The notes below the pieces were generated by a model, which saw only the letters and a list, made by a program, of their open reading frames with translations, did no database searches and was not told the DNA's origin. A stretch of DNA of 64,000 bases. It comes from Bacteroidaceae bacterium (lineage in GTDB: Bacteria > Bacteroidota > Bacteroidia > Bacteroidales > Bacteroidaceae). The DNA lies in NCBI GenBank assembly GCA_016286165.1, contig JAEESE010000007.1:1-64000 (forward strand), in the 5' to 3' direction. Of the stretch, positions 36,439 to 46,667 are shown piece by piece (position 1 is the stretch's first letter; each line of letters opens with the position of its first letter). The translations under genes were made by a program, and so were the position numbers.

Positions 36439-36906
36439 TCAATAGCTATGCTTGAACTGACGGTCTATGTCCCGGCGGTCCTCTTTCTCTTTCAACGTCT
36501 CGCGCTTATCATAACCGTGCTTGCCTCGTGCTATATTAATGTCGAGCTTGGCCCTGCCGTTCTCATCAATGAACAGGAGAGTCGGCACAATAGTGACGCC
36601 CGGACTCTTTGTCGCATTCTGCAGTCGGTTTATCTCTCGGCGGTTCAGCAGTAACTTACGGTCGCGCCGAGCGGCGTGATTGTTGTATGTTCCGTAGAAG
36701 TACTGGGCTATATTCATGTTCTTCACCCAAACCTCTCCGTTTATGACAAGGCAGTATGTGTCCACGAGGCTGGCTTTGCCCAGGCGTATGCTTTTTATCT
36801 CGGTACCTGTGAGTACTATGCCTGCCGTGAACTTCTCCTGCAGATAGTAGTCGAACTCAGCTTTGCGGTTCTTTATGTTTATCGTTTTCTGCTTCTCTTT
36901 TGCCAT
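36439..36906 (-). CDS. smpB: SsrA-binding protein SmpB
   Basis: 155 residues, standard length. It binds tmRNA and brings it to stalled ribosomes for trans-translation. Diagnostic segments are [53 protein letters not shown] region, and the C-terminal basic tail [17 protein letters not shown] that forms a helix on the ribosome. The matching tmRNA gene is not in this window. Confidence 0.97.
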   Translation of the reverse strand: MAKEKQKTINIKNRKAEFDYYLQEKFTAGIVLTGTEIKSIRLGKASLVDTYCLVINGEVWVKNMNIAQYFYGTYNNHAARRDRKLLLNRREINRLQNATKSPGVTIVPTLLFIDENGRAKLDINIARGKHGYDKRETLKEKEDRRDIDRQFKHSY

Positions 36907-36923
36907 TGTCGTCGGTTTATCAA

Positions 36924-36953
36924 GAAACCCAGCCCTCTTGAGGACCGGGCTTC
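36924..36953. terminator. Hairpin between ribH and smpB
   Basis: GAAACCCAGCCCTC pairs along 14 positions (three G-T) with GAGGACCGGGCTTC with almost no loop. Plus-strand reading gives TCTTTTATA after the stem. It lies in the 36907-37004 gap. Confidence 0.6.
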
Positions 36954-37004
36954 TCTTTTATACTTAAGCCTGAAGCTAAGGTATCGTGTGTGTAGTTACG
37001 TGAT

Positions 37005-37490
37005 TCAGTGGCGCTTATAGTCAATCATCTTTATGGCTGTCACTGCACATTCGGTGCCTTTATTACCAAGGATACCTCCTGTGCGGGCCTCGGCTTGCTC
37101 CATATTGTTGCATGTCAGCAGACCATAGATGACAGGCACTGTGCCCCGAAGGTTCAACTCTGCAAGACCTTGCGTAGTGCCTTGGCAGATATAATCGAAG
37201 TGAGGAGTATCGCCTCTGATCACGCATCCTATGGCTATCACAGCGTCTACCTTTGCCTCGTTTACCATCCATGTAGCTCCGAACACGAGTTCAAAACTAC
37301 CCGGCACGTGCTTCACAATGATATTTTCATCCGTAGCGCCATGCTCCTTGAGCGTTGCTATGGCTGCATCAGCCATGGAATATGTGAAACGGTCGTTCCA
37401 GTCGGCCACAACCACGCCGAAGCGCATGCCACTTGCCGTGGGCACTGTAGATGCGTCGTAGTCCGAGAGATGGTGATAGGCTGTTGCCAT
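37005..37490 (-). CDS. ribH: 6,7-dimethyl-8-ribityllumazine synthase
   Basis: 161 residues. It condenses the ribityl-uracil intermediate with dihydroxybutanone phosphate in riboflavin synthesis. Family marks: [13 protein letters not shown] with the substrate-binding Trp-Asn, [30 protein letters not shown] (with catalytic His), and [10 protein letters not shown]. No riboswitch is apparent. It lies 20 bp downstream of the TPR gene. Confidence 0.97.
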   Translation of the reverse strand: MATAYHHLSDYDASTVPTASGMRFGVVVADWNDRFTYSMADAAIATLKEHGATDENIIVKHVPGSFELVFGATWMVNEAKVDAVIAIGCVIRGDTPHFDYICQGTTQGLAELNLRGTVPVIYGLLTCNNMEQAEARTGGILGNKGTECAVTAIKMIDYKRH

Positions 37491-37510
37491 GAGTCTTTAA
37501 AGCTTAATGA

Positions 37511-38194
37511 TTACTTCTGTACGCGTTCGATGTACTTGTCAATCTCTTGCTGCTGCACAGCCATTGAGTTGACATAGTCGCGCTTCACCTGCTGGTAGAG
37601 TTCAAGAGCCTTATCAGCCTTGCCCAGAGCCTCGTAGAGCTCACCTGCCTGGATGAGGTATGTAGGCGACAGGCTTCCGTTGTCGGCGACCTTAGCAGCC
37701 TTGAGAAGTGTGGCGATAGCCTTGTCGTTGTCGCCAAGGTTTGCGTAGACGTTGCCGAGTGCACCAAGAGCTGCCGGAGAGATGATAGCATCGTCCTTAG
37801 CGCTGAAGCTTTCAAGGTACTTCTTAGCTTCTTCCCACTTCTGAGTCTGAGCGTAAGCCAGACCGGCATAGAGCTTAGCCAGGTTACCAGCCTTTGTGCT
37901 GCTGAACTCATCAGCAACCTTCAGAAGACCAAGACAGCCCTGTCCGTCGCCATTGAGGGCCTTGTCATAGTTGTCGGCGTCGAAATAAGTCTGGCACTTT
38001 GCCAGAGCATCGTTAGCCTTAGCAATACGCGGGTTGCGCACGAACTGCACGTAAGCGATGAAAATTGCAGCCAACACGATGATGGCGCATACGCCGTAAA
38101 CGATGTACTTCTTGTACTTGTCGATGAATGCTTCAGTCTTTGTTACTGCTTCGATGTTCTCAGGAGCAGCGTTCTTTTGTTGTTTTTTTGCCAT
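37511..38194 (-). CDS. Membrane-anchored TPR protein (YfgM-like)
   Basis: A 227-residue protein with a short basic N-terminus, one transmembrane helix (about 32-51, IVYGVCAIIVLAAIFIAYV) and a periplasmic solenoid of four TPR-like repeats (KLYAGLAYAQTQKWEEAKKYLESF, ALGNVYANLGDNDKAIATLL, LIQAGELYEALGKADKALELY). The N-in layout and TPR content resemble YfgM/BamD-type quality-control adaptors, but the role is inferred. It is the first gene of the minus-strand TPR-ribH string. Confidence 0.85.
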   Translation of the reverse strand: MAKKQQKNAAPENIEAVTKTEAFIDKYKKYIVYGVCAIIVLAAIFIAYVQFVRNPRIAKANDALAKCQTYFDADNYDKALNGDGQGCLGLLKVADEFSSTKAGNLAKLYAGLAYAQTQKWEEAKKYLESFSAKDDAIISPAALGALGNVYANLGDNDKAIATLLKAAKVADNGSLSPTYLIQAGELYEALGKADKALELYQQVKRDYVNSMAVQQQEIDKYIERVQK

Positions 38195-38246
38195 TGTTAT
38201 ATTTAGTTTTAATGTATATGCACACGTGTGCCTGCAAAAAGCGGTG

Positions 38247-38254
38247 CAAAATTA
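38247..38254 (-). promoter_or_regulatory. -7 box for the TPR-ribH string
   Basis: Minus strand TAATTTTG, 53 bp upstream of the TPR start. Confidence 0.5.
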
Positions 38255-38369
38255 GTAAAAAACTTTTGACTGCTAAACTTTTCGCCCTAATATTTCATCT
38301 TTTTTGCTTTTTATGCATCAAAAAGACTTTTACTTCGTCAATTTTCATCTCTATTCCCACATTTTTTGT

Positions 38370-38377
38370 TATCTTTG
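38370..38377 (+). promoter_or_regulatory. -7 box for recF
   Basis: TATCTTTG 77 bp upstream of the recF start. A TTTC about 23 bp further upstream could be a weak -33. An attccttaatcttt-type repeat follows in the leader. Confidence 0.55.
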
Positions 38378-38453
38378 TTGTCGCGTTGCAAAGAATGTTG
38401 CGTTACGAATAACCTATAATCCTTAATCTTTAATCCTTAATCTATTATAATTC

Positions 38454-39599
38454 TTGCTACTCCGTCAGCTCTCCATAGTAAACTACAAGAACATCGCGCA
38501 GGCCGATCTGACGTTCTCACCAAAACTTAACTGCCTGATAGGTCAGAATGGTGAGGGCAAAACCAATCTCCTCGATGCCGTTTTCTTCATGGCCCTCTGT
38601 AAGAGTTCCACGTCACCATCCGACGGTCTGTGCATCACCCACGGACAGGACCTGTGTGTGCTACAAGGTACATTCGAAAGCGAAGCGGGTGACACAGAAG
38701 TCATTCAAATGGGAATCCGTCGCGGCAGCAAGAAGACCGTTCAGCGCAACAAGAAGGCATACAAGCGTTTAGCCGAACATATAGGACTGATACCATTGGT
38801 CATGGTGTCGCCTCTGGACCAGTTGCTCATCCTAGGCGGCAGCGAGGAGCGGCGGCGTTTTATGGATATCGTAATATCGCAGACCAACAGGCGTTATATG
38901 GAGGCTCTCATGAGCTACAACAAAGCCTTGCAACAACGCAACGCCCTGCTCAAACAGGAGGAGCCCGCACCCGACGAAAGCCTGCTGGCGCTATGGGAAG
39001 AGGAGATGGCCCGTTACGGGCAAACCGTGTATGAGGCTCGCGAGCAGTTCATAGAGAACTTTGTACCGGTGTTCCAAGAGGCATATTCCACTATCAGCCA
39101 AGACAAGGAACGCGTGTCGCTCACATACGTGTCACACGCCCAGCGAGGTCCTCTGCTCGAGGTGATTCAGCGCGACCGGCACAAAGACCTGGCCGTAGGC
39201 TATTCGCTCCATGGTATACATCGCGATGAGCTGGAGATGCAGCTTGGTGATTTCCCAATAAAACGCGAGGGGTCGCAAGGACAGAATAAAACATATCTCA
39301 TCGCTCTGAAGCTTGCGCAGTTTGACTTTCTTCACCGCGCCGGCTCTAAGACTACTCCCCTACTTTTACTCGATGATATCTTCGACAAGCTCGATGCCAG
39401 CCGAGTAGAACAGATAGTGAGATTAGTAAGCAACGATCGCTTCGGACAGATATTCATCACGGATACCAACCGCGACCACCTCGACCAGATACTCAGCAAC
39501 AGCGGTGGTGATTACCGCTTGTTCCATGTTGAGAAGGGCGTGATAACAGAAACGCTAGTCCATACAGACGACGCAGAATACGAAGGATCACAACTATGA
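38454..39599 (+). CDS. recF: DNA replication and repair protein RecF
   Basis: A 381-residue SMC-like ATPase that loads RecA on gapped DNA. Walker A is GQNGEGKTN at about 30-38, the signature region is KREGSQGQNKTYLIALKLAQF and Walker B is PLLLLDDIFDKLD. The frame has a stop (TAA) two codons before a TTG at 38454 and no in-frame ATG before Walker A, so TTG is the likely start. It gives MLLRQLSIVNYKN, aligned with the normal RecF N-terminus. It overlaps the DUF721 gene by 4 bp. Confidence 0.95.
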   Translation: MLLRQLSIVNYKNIAQADLTFSPKLNCLIGQNGEGKTNLLDAVFFMALCKSSTSPSDGLCITHGQDLCVLQGTFESEAGDTEVIQMGIRRGSKKTVQRNKKAYKRLAEHIGLIPLVMVSPLDQLLILGGSEERRRFMDIVISQTNRRYMEALMSYNKALQQRNALLKQEEPAPDESLLALWEEEMARYGQTVYEAREQFIENFVPVFQEAYSTISQDKERVSLTYVSHAQRGPLLEVIQRDRHKDLAVGYSLHGIHRDELEMQLGDFPIKREGSQGQNKTYLIALKLAQFDFLHRAGSKTTPLLLLDDIFDKLDASRVEQIVRLVSNDRFGQIFITDTNRDHLDQILSNSGGDYRLFHVEKGVITETLVHTDDAEYEGSQL

Positions 39600-39886
39600 G
39601 ACGGCAACAGGCAGAACAACTTGGCAACATAATCCACCAGCTGCTTCGCGAGGAAGGGCTTGAGACGCCATACAACGAATGGCGCCTCATAGAGGCATGG
39701 CCGGAAGTAGTGGGAGAAGGTATTGCACGTTACACAGTGAGTACAGAGATACGAAATCGTACTCTTTTCGTGCGCCTTAGTTCTTCTGTGATTCGCTACG
39801 AACTCATGACCGGTCGCAAGTCGCTGACCAACAGACTCAACGAGCACGTTGGAGCTCAGGTCATCGAGAATATTGTTTTTCTATAA
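39596..39886 (+). CDS. DUF721 (DciA-like) protein
   Basis: A 96-residue protein with the DUF721 pattern: NEWRLIEAWPEVVGEGIARYT, then NRTLFVRLSSSVIRYELMTGRKSLTNRLNEHVG. The family includes DciA, a helicase-loading factor in bacteria lacking DnaC. It is coupled to recF through an ATGA overlap and converges with tcdA, sharing 26 bp at the 3' ends. Confidence 0.9.
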   Translation: MRRQQAEQLGNIIHQLLREEGLETPYNEWRLIEAWPEVVGEGIARYTVSTEIRNRTLFVRLSSSVIRYELMTGRKSLTNRLNEHVGAQVIENIVFL

Positions 39887-40613
39887 TATCCTGAACCACT
39901 AATCCCGCAAGCGTAAAACCGAAGATGGCTGTGATGTGTGCCACCGTTCCATTGGTTTGCGGTTTGTTGATCATCGTCGGCTTCTCTTCGTTGTACAAAG
40001 GCACGTCATGGTTCACGAGCAATTCATCGGAAAAAACACATTGAAACTTGCGGCGAGGGAAACGTTTTTCTTTCTTGAACTTATTTCTTAGGGCTCGGGC
40101 CAAAGGGTCGCCTGTAACTTTCCAGAACTCAGCCACACGAATGCGCGAAGGATCCATCTTCAACGCAGCACCCATCGACGAGAACAATTTGGCGTTGCTT
40201 ACGCATGCCATCTCTATCAACAAGGCCTTGTCACGCAACGAATCGATGGCATCAACAACGTAGTCATAATCGTTTAATTCAAAACCCCTTGCAGAGTCTT
40301 GGCTAAACAATTGCTCTAAGGCTATAATCTCTGCTTCAGGGTTTATGTCGAGCAGCCGCCTGCGGAGTACATCCACCTTGGCAAGTCCAACGGTGGAAGT
40401 TGTAGCCATAAGCTGACGATTGATATTAGAAGCGCAAACCTTATCGCAATCTACTATTGTCAGATGTCGTATGCCAGAGCGCACGAGACTCTCGGCACAC
40501 CACGATCCAACGCCGCCAACGCCCACAAGCAGGACTCGCTGACGCGCAATGGCCGCCATAGCCTCAGAACCTACAAGCAGCTCAGTCCGCTGGAAAATCT
40601 CTTTCTCGCTCAT
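39861..40613 (-). CDS. tcdA: tRNA threonylcarbamoyladenosine dehydratase (ThiF/E1-like)
   Basis: A 250-residue E1-like ATPase that makes the cyclic form of t6A37 in tRNA. The ATP-binding GVGGVGSWCAESLVRSG and IVDCDKVCASNINRQ blocks are standard, with DYVVDAIDSLRDKALL following. RFPRRKFQCVFSDE in the C-terminal half is typical of TcdA/CsdL. It is preceded (upstream) by the ABC-F gene. Confidence 0.92.
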   Translation of the reverse strand: MSEKEIFQRTELLVGSEAMAAIARQRVLLVGVGGVGSWCAESLVRSGIRHLTIVDCDKVCASNINRQLMATTSTVGLAKVDVLRRRLLDINPEAEIIALEQLFSQDSARGFELNDYDYVVDAIDSLRDKALLIEMACVSNAKLFSSMGAALKMDPSRIRVAEFWKVTGDPLARALRNKFKKEKRFPRRKFQCVFSDELLVNHDVPLYNEEKPTMINKPQTNGTVAHITAIFGFTLAGLVVQDIIEKQYSR

Positions 40614-40698
40614 AGCAATATCTTATTCTTATCAGGACAGACTATCTTCTATAACTATCCGCTGGCACATAAGATGCTTTTTTGAGTTATGCGAGACA

Positions 40699-40715
40699 CT
40701 CTCCCTTGGGGAGAG
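40699..40715. other. Short hairpin between ABC-F and tcdA genes
   Basis: CTCTCCC paired with GGGAGAG around TTG. No adjacent T-run in either direction, so it is at most a weak attenuator. Confidence 0.4.
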
Positions 40716-40738
40716 CTGGAAGATAGGCCATTAAACTC

Positions 40739-42397
<1,659 letters not shown>

Positions 42398-42414
42398 TTA
42401 CGTATTTGCGGGCG

Positions 42415-42422
42415 CAAAGGTA
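42415..42422 (-). promoter_or_regulatory. -7 box for the ABC-F gene
   Basis: Minus strand TACCTTTG, 48 bp upstream of the ATG at 42367. Confidence 0.6.
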
Positions 42423-42493
42423 CAACATTTTTTTGAACACACAGACACAAACGACCTTTTTCCGTGACATTTTTTGTACTTATTGTCTCAGCA

Positions 42494-42958
42494 TCATAGG
42501 TTAATGCCATAGTTCTGCTTCACCTCGCTCATCACGAAGGTACTTTCAATGGAGCCGACAGTGTCTATATCGCCAAGTTTTGTGAGCACGAACTCCTGAT
42601 ATTGCTTCATGTCTCGCGCGCGAACCTTTAATAAATAGTCATAGGCACCTGAAGTGTTGTAGCACTCTGTCACCTCAGGTATTCGTAATATGCGCCGTGT
42701 GAAAGCCTCCGCTATCTCGCGGTTGATTTGCTTCAGCTTCACTTTGCAAAACACCTGTAGCCCCAGGTTCAGTTTCTCTGGATCGAGCACGGCGATGTAT
42801 TTCTTGATATACCCCTGTCGTTCGAGTCGTTTTTGGCGCTCAAAAACAGGTGTCGGTGTCAGATGTACGGCATCAGCCAGCTCTTTTGTTGTTAATTTAG
42901 CATTCTTTTGCAGCGTTTTCAATATCTGCAAATCAATGTCGTCAAGTGTGTCTGCCAT
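42494..42958 (-). CDS. Lrp/AsnC family transcriptional regulator
   Basis: A 154-residue regulator. The N-terminal winged HTH reads DDIDLQILKTLQKNAKLTTKELADAVHLTPTPVFERQKRLERQGYIKKY, and the C-terminal RAM ligand-binding domain includes VTECYNTSGAYDYLLKVRARDMKQYQEFV. It is divergent from metY and cysK with facing promoters in a 182-bp gap. Control of sulfur amino-acid synthesis is a reasonable inference. Confidence 0.92.
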   Translation of the reverse strand: MADTLDDIDLQILKTLQKNAKLTTKELADAVHLTPTPVFERQKRLERQGYIKKYIAVLDPEKLNLGLQVFCKVKLKQINREIAEAFTRRILRIPEVTECYNTSGAYDYLLKVRARDMKQYQEFVLTKLGDIDTVGSIESTFVMSEVKQNYGINL

Positions 42959-43028
42959 CTTCTTGGAATATTATTCTTTTTAGGTCGCATTTAGCGCCCT
43001 CTTATGGATGTTTATTCTTAGATTGCTG

Positions 43029-43060
43029 CAAAAGTAGCTATATTTTCCGTATTATGCAAG
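43029..43060 (-). promoter_or_regulatory. Promoter of the Lrp gene
   Basis: Minus strand: CTTG, 20-bp spacer, TACTTTTG at 43036-43029. Confidence 0.6.
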
Positions 43061-43063
43061 AAA

Positions 43064-43096
43064 TTTGGAAGATATTTCCATTTTGCCGTACCTTTG
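43064..43096 (+). promoter_or_regulatory. Promoter of metY
   Basis: TTTG (43064-43067), 21-bp spacer, TACCTTTG (43089-43096). It is almost back to back with the divergent Lrp promoter, so one bound regulator could influence both. Confidence 0.75.
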
Positions 43097-43140
43097 CAGC
43101 GGAAAAAGATAACAACTATTAATTTAAAACAATAAAAACT

Positions 43141-44430
43141 ATGAGTACAAAGAATTATCGATTCGAGACCCTCCAACTGCACGTTGGACAAGAACAAGCT
43201 GATCCTGCTACCGACGCACGTGCGGTGCCTATCTACCAAACCACCAGCTACGTGTTCCGCAACTCACAGCACGCAGCCGACCGTTTCGGTCTTCGCGACG
43301 CTGGTAATATCTACGGCCGCCTCACCAACTCCACCCAGGGCGTATTCGAGGATCGCGTGGCTGCTCTCGAAGGCGGTGTAGCCGGACTTGCCGTGGCTAG
43401 CGGAGCTGCAGCCATCACCTACGCCCTTCAGAATATTGCACAGGCTGGCGATCATATCGTAGCGGCCGACAACCTATATGGAGGCTCCTACAACCTAATC
43501 ACACACACTCTCGCCACACAAGGCATCACCAACACCATAGTCAATGTCAACGACCTCGCCGCCCTTGAGGCTGCCATACGCCCTAACACCAAGGTTATCT
43601 ACGCTGAAACATTCGGCAACCCCAATTCCGACGTGCTCAATATTGATGCTGTAGCTGAAGTAGCTCATCGCCACCACATTCCATTCATCGTCGATAACAC
43701 CTTTGGAACTCCCTACCTGATACGTCCAATCGAACACGGAGCAGACATCGTTGTCCACTCAGCCACCAAATTCATAGGCGGCCACGGCAGTTCGCTCGGC
43801 GGTGTCATCGTCGATGGCGGTTCGTTTGATTGGAAGCTCGAACCTGACAAATATCCCACTCTGGCCAAGCCCGATCCATCATACCATGGAGCTGTCTTCG
43901 CTGATGTAGCGGGAGCTGCAGCTTTCGTGACACGTATTCGTGCGGTCATCCTCCGCGACACTGGCGCCACCCTTTCGCCTTTCAACGCTTTCATTCTGCT
44001 TCAGGGACTTGAGACGCTGAGTCTGCGTGTGGAGCGTCATGTAGAGAATGCGCTTAAGGTGGTCGATTTCCTTAAGAATCACCCAAAAGTGGCGCGAGTC
44101 AACCATCCGGCTCTACCCTCACACCCCGATCACGCTCTCTACCAGCAGTACTTCCCCAATGGCGGCGGTTCTATCTTCACGTTCGAAATCCGTGGTGGAC
44201 AAGAAGCAGCTTGGCGATTCATTGATGCCCTTGAGATCTTCTCGCTCCTCGCCAACGTCGCAGATGTCAAAAGTCTCGTCATTCACCCTTATACCACCAC
44301 ACACTCACAGCTCTCGCCTGAAGAACTGAAACAGCAACATATCACTCCCTCTACAGTCCGCCTGTCTATCGGCACAGAACATATCGACGACATACTCGAG
44401 GATATCGCACAGGCCCTTGACAAGATATAA
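43141..44430 (+). CDS. metY: O-acetylhomoserine aminocarboxypropyltransferase (sulfhydrylase)
   Basis: A 429-residue PLP enzyme of the Cys/Met metabolism family, making homocysteine from O-acetylhomoserine and sulfide. The opening [32 protein letters not shown] is typical of MetY. The PLP lysine lies in [16 protein letters not shown], preceded by DNTFGTPYL. Length fits the MetY class (about 430) better than cystathionine gamma-synthase (about 385). It is followed 166 bp later by cysK, and the pair handles sulfide assimilation. Confidence 0.94.
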   Translation: MSTKNYRFETLQLHVGQEQADPATDARAVPIYQTTSYVFRNSQHAADRFGLRDAGNIYGRLTNSTQGVFEDRVAALEGGVAGLAVASGAAAITYALQNIAQAGDHIVAADNLYGGSYNLITHTLATQGITNTIVNVNDLAALEAAIRPNTKVIYAETFGNPNSDVLNIDAVAEVAHRHHIPFIVDNTFGTPYLIRPIEHGADIVVHSATKFIGGHGSSLGGVIVDGGSFDWKLEPDKYPTLAKPDPSYHGAVFADVAGAAAFVTRIRAVILRDTGATLSPFNAFILLQGLETLSLRVERHVENALKVVDFLKNHPKVARVNHPALPSHPDHALYQQYFPNGGGSIFTFEIRGGQEAAWRFIDALEIFSLLANVADVKSLVIHPYTTTHSQLSPEELKQQHITPSTVRLSIGTEHIDDILEDIAQALDKI

Positions 44431-44596
44431 TATCAAAAATAATTTGCTTCGTGGCATAATATATCACAACACAAATACGTTTAATAATATAAACAATAAT
44501 TCACCTCACCAGAGTTCAGGTCTTCAAGCGCCAGCATTGCGGACTTGCCTCTCTTTGGAAAAAGCAAGTATGAGAGTGAATATAAATCACAGATCT

Positions 44597-45544
44597 ATGT
44601 CCAAAATAGCACACGAGCTCACTGAGCTCATCGGAAACACCCCCCTTGTTGAACTCAACAAGTTCTCCACCACCAAAGGCATCACCACACCTTTGATAGC
44701 CAAAGTAGAGTTCTTCAACCCCGGCGGTAGCGTCAAAGACCGTATTGCCCTCTCTATGATCGAGGACGCTGAACAGCGTGGACTCCTCGCCCCCGGCGCA
44801 ACAATCATTGAGCCCACCAGCGGAAACACCGGTGTAGGACTCGCCCTTGTAGCTGCCGTCAAAGGCTATCACCTTATCCTCACTATGCCCGAGACCATGA
44901 GTGTGGAGCGCCGTAATCTCGTCAAAGCATATGGCGCTACCGTAAAGCTCACACCCGGCAAGGACGGCATGCCCGGAGCTATACGCGAGGCTGAAGCACT
45001 GCGCGACAGTATTCCAGGAGCCATCATCCTGCAGCAGTTCGAGAACGCCTCCAACCCTGCTCGTCATTTCGCCACCACTGGTCCTGAGATATGGAACCAG
45101 ACTGACGGCGCCGTCGACATCTTTATCGCTGGCGTAGGTACAGGCGGAACAGTCTCAGGCACTGGTAAGTTCCTCAAGCAAAAGAATCCCGCTGTACAAA
45201 TAATCGCTGTAGAGCCCAAGTCATCACCTGTACTCAATGGCGGCCAGAGCGGTCCGCACAAGATTCAGGGCATTGGTGCAGGCTTCATTCCCAAGAACTA
45301 TGACGCAAACGTCATCGATGAGGTGTTTGACGTTGACAACGATGACGCAATCCGTACCTCCCGCGAAGTGGCTCAACAGGAAGGTCTGCTCGTAGGCATC
45401 AGCGCAGGTGCCGCGCTCTATGCTGCCACGCAAGTAGCCCTACGTCCGGAGAACCGTGGCAAGCGCATCGTCGTCCTCTTGCCAGATACTGGCGAGCGTT
45501 ACCTTTCCACCGTTCTATACGCTTTCGACGAATATCCGCTCTAG
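44597..45544 (+). CDS. cysK: Cysteine synthase A (O-acetylserine sulfhydrylase)
   Basis: A 315-residue PLP enzyme converting O-acetylserine and sulfide to cysteine. The PLP lysine is K47 in NPGGSVKDR, followed by the substrate loop PTSGNTGVGLALVA, the phosphate-binding GVGTGGTVSGTG and the C-terminal GISAGAAL. ATG 44597 gives the standard N-terminus SKIAHELTELIGNTPLVEL. The longer frame back into metY adds an unrelated 60 residues. The 166-bp gap before it contains an ACTTGC/GCAAGT inverted repeat around 44545-44571. Confidence 0.96.
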   Translation: MSKIAHELTELIGNTPLVELNKFSTTKGITTPLIAKVEFFNPGGSVKDRIALSMIEDAEQRGLLAPGATIIEPTSGNTGVGLALVAAVKGYHLILTMPETMSVERRNLVKAYGATVKLTPGKDGMPGAIREAEALRDSIPGAIILQQFENASNPARHFATTGPEIWNQTDGAVDIFIAGVGTGGTVSGTGKFLKQKNPAVQIIAVEPKSSPVLNGGQSGPHKIQGIGAGFIPKNYDANVIDEVFDVDNDDAIRTSREVAQQEGLLVGISAGAALYAATQVALRPENRGKRIVVLLPDTGERYLSTVLYAFDEYPL

Positions 45545-45612
45545 CTAATAGAAAGCGCACTATCATCACGTTGCCTTCATTGGGAAGCAACTCAATATCA
45601 TCACATGTACAA

Positions 45613-45642
45613 ACACACGAGAATCATCTCGTGTGTTTTTTA
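45613..45642 (+). terminator. Rho-independent terminator after cysK
   Basis: Perfect 10-bp stem ACACACGAGA/TCTCGTGTGT, loop ATCA, then six T. Confidence 0.9.
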
Positions 45643-45724
45643 TTCAATATGATTATATATATGTCTTGGATTTATCTTCATCTTGTTTTCCTATATATTT
45701 TGCCAAAAGAAAACTTTTACGATA

Positions 45725-45738
45725 TCATACGCGTATGA
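45725..45738. promoter_or_regulatory. 14-bp perfect palindrome upstream of the regulator gene
   Basis: TCATACGCGTATGA, symmetric over all 14 bases, about 130 bp upstream of the -7 box. A possible protein-binding site. It is not repeated upstream of the MACPF operon as far as I can see. Confidence 0.4.
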
Positions 45739-45791
45739 ACAACTCGAAATGGCCTTTCGTCATTCTTTTGTGAAAAGATTTTGCAATTTCT

Positions 45792-45816
45792 TGCGCAAAA
45801 CCGCACATCCTGCGCA
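45792..45816 (+). promoter_or_regulatory. Paired TGCGCA site upstream of the AraC-type gene
   Basis: TGCGCA at 45792-45797 and again at 45811-45816, 19 bp apart, with the second in the context ATCCTGCGCAA. The same pair with the same spacing and flank is at 47343-47367. The second half-site starts 58 bp before the -7 box at 45869. Direct repeats spaced about two helical turns suit AraC-family proteins. Confidence 0.6.
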
Positions 45817-45868
45817 ATAAGATTGATGAAAATGTATACTTAAGCATGGGCTTTTGCGACAAAATATA

Positions 45869-45876
45869 TAATTTTG
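45869..45876 (+). promoter_or_regulatory. -7 box for the AraC-type regulator gene
   Basis: TAATTTTG 24 bp upstream of ATG 45900. No consensus -33 at the right distance, consistent with activator dependence. A third TGCGCA overlaps its end (45875-45880). It lies after the ATG at 45846, so that start is unlikely. Confidence 0.55.
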
Positions 45877-45899
45877 CGCAACAAATCGATAAGCAAACC

Positions 45900-46667
45900 A
45901 TGTCAGGAACTCAATTGCTCATTGTATCTATTATCATTGTACTCGTGATAGCTTTCATTATCACGATGCTCGTTGTTAATGCTAACGCAAAAAAGATCAT
46001 TGACACTAATACGCGTTTAGTGGAGAACCAGAATTTATTAGTGGAGCTAAATAAGCAACAAGGCAGCGAGATAGAAAAACGCATGAGTGAGCTCGAAGAA
46101 CAGAGTAGCAAGCTGGAAGAGCAGAAAAGCAAGCTGGAGCAGCAGGAATGCGAATTGGAAGAGCAGAAGGGGATGATTGAAACGCTACAACGGCAACATG
46201 AGGAACTGGCCCAGCAACTGAAGCACGCAATTCCTGATGAAGTCATGCAGTTGCAACAGCAGATACAAGAACACCGGGAACAGCTTGAATTGACTGCAGA
46301 CATGACCGATGAAGAGTTGATGCTATGGATAGACGGACAGATGGACGAGACGCACCTGTTCACAGACCCTTCAATGACGCTGAAGAAAATGGCAAAGGCC
46401 TTAGGCTTGACACAAAAACGCCTTGGAGGACTATTCAAGAACCATCCTAAATACAGCAGTCTGGGTGAATACCTCAACGAGAAACGTTTCCTCTACGCCT
46501 GTCAACTACTACGTGAGGAACCGAATTGGACTATTGAGGCTGTTGGTGCTGAGGCCGGTTTCGGTGGGCGCCGCACGTTCCAATTGGAGGTTAAGCGCCG
46601 GTTGGGCATCACGCCTATACAGTATCGTCAGTCACAAGGACTCGACGTAGCACCCAAGCATAAATGA
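45900..46667 (+). CDS. Membrane-tethered coiled-coil AraC-type transcriptional regulator
   Basis: A 255-residue protein from ATG 45900. A few residues precede one transmembrane helix (about 6-27, LLIVSIIIVLVIAFIITMLVV). A long Glu/Gln-rich coiled coil follows (about 40-130, heptads such as SELEEQSSKLEEQKSKLEQQE). The AraC/XylS DNA-binding domain is at about 145-245, with both HTH units: SMTLKKMAKALGLTQKRLGGLF and WTIEAVGAEAGFGGRRTFQLEVKRRLGITPIQYR. There is no periplasmic sensor domain. It resembles the C-terminal half of Bacteroidetes TPR/AraC regulators. It probably controls itself and the MACPF operon through paired TGCGCA sites. Its 3' end overlaps the convergent membrane gene by 53 bp. 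Confidence 0.85.
   Translation: MSGTQLLIVSIIIVLVIAFIITMLVVNANAKKIIDTNTRLVENQNLLVELNKQQGSEIEKRMSELEEQSSKLEEQKSKLEQQECELEEQKGMIETLQRQHEELAQQLKHAIPDEVMQLQQQIQEHREQLELTADMTDEELMLWIDGQMDETHLFTDPSMTLKKMAKALGLTQKRLGGLFKNHPKYSSLGEYLNEKRFLYACQLLREEPNWTIEAVGAEAGFGGRRTFQLEVKRRLGITPIQYRQSQGLDVAPKHK

Noticed and set aside
40699..40715. Terminator between the ABC-F and tcdA genes
   Set aside because: The 7-bp hairpin has no adjacent T-run on either strand; kept only as a hairpin.
44417..44596. 60-residue N-terminal extension of cysteine synthase
   Set aside because: It overlaps the metY stop, is Asn-rich with no conservation, and the standard CysK N-terminus begins at 44597.
45846..45899. Upstream ATG for the AraC-type regulator
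   Set aside because: The -7 box at 45869 lies downstream of this codon, and the TGCGCA site keeps its distance only if transcription starts near 45883.
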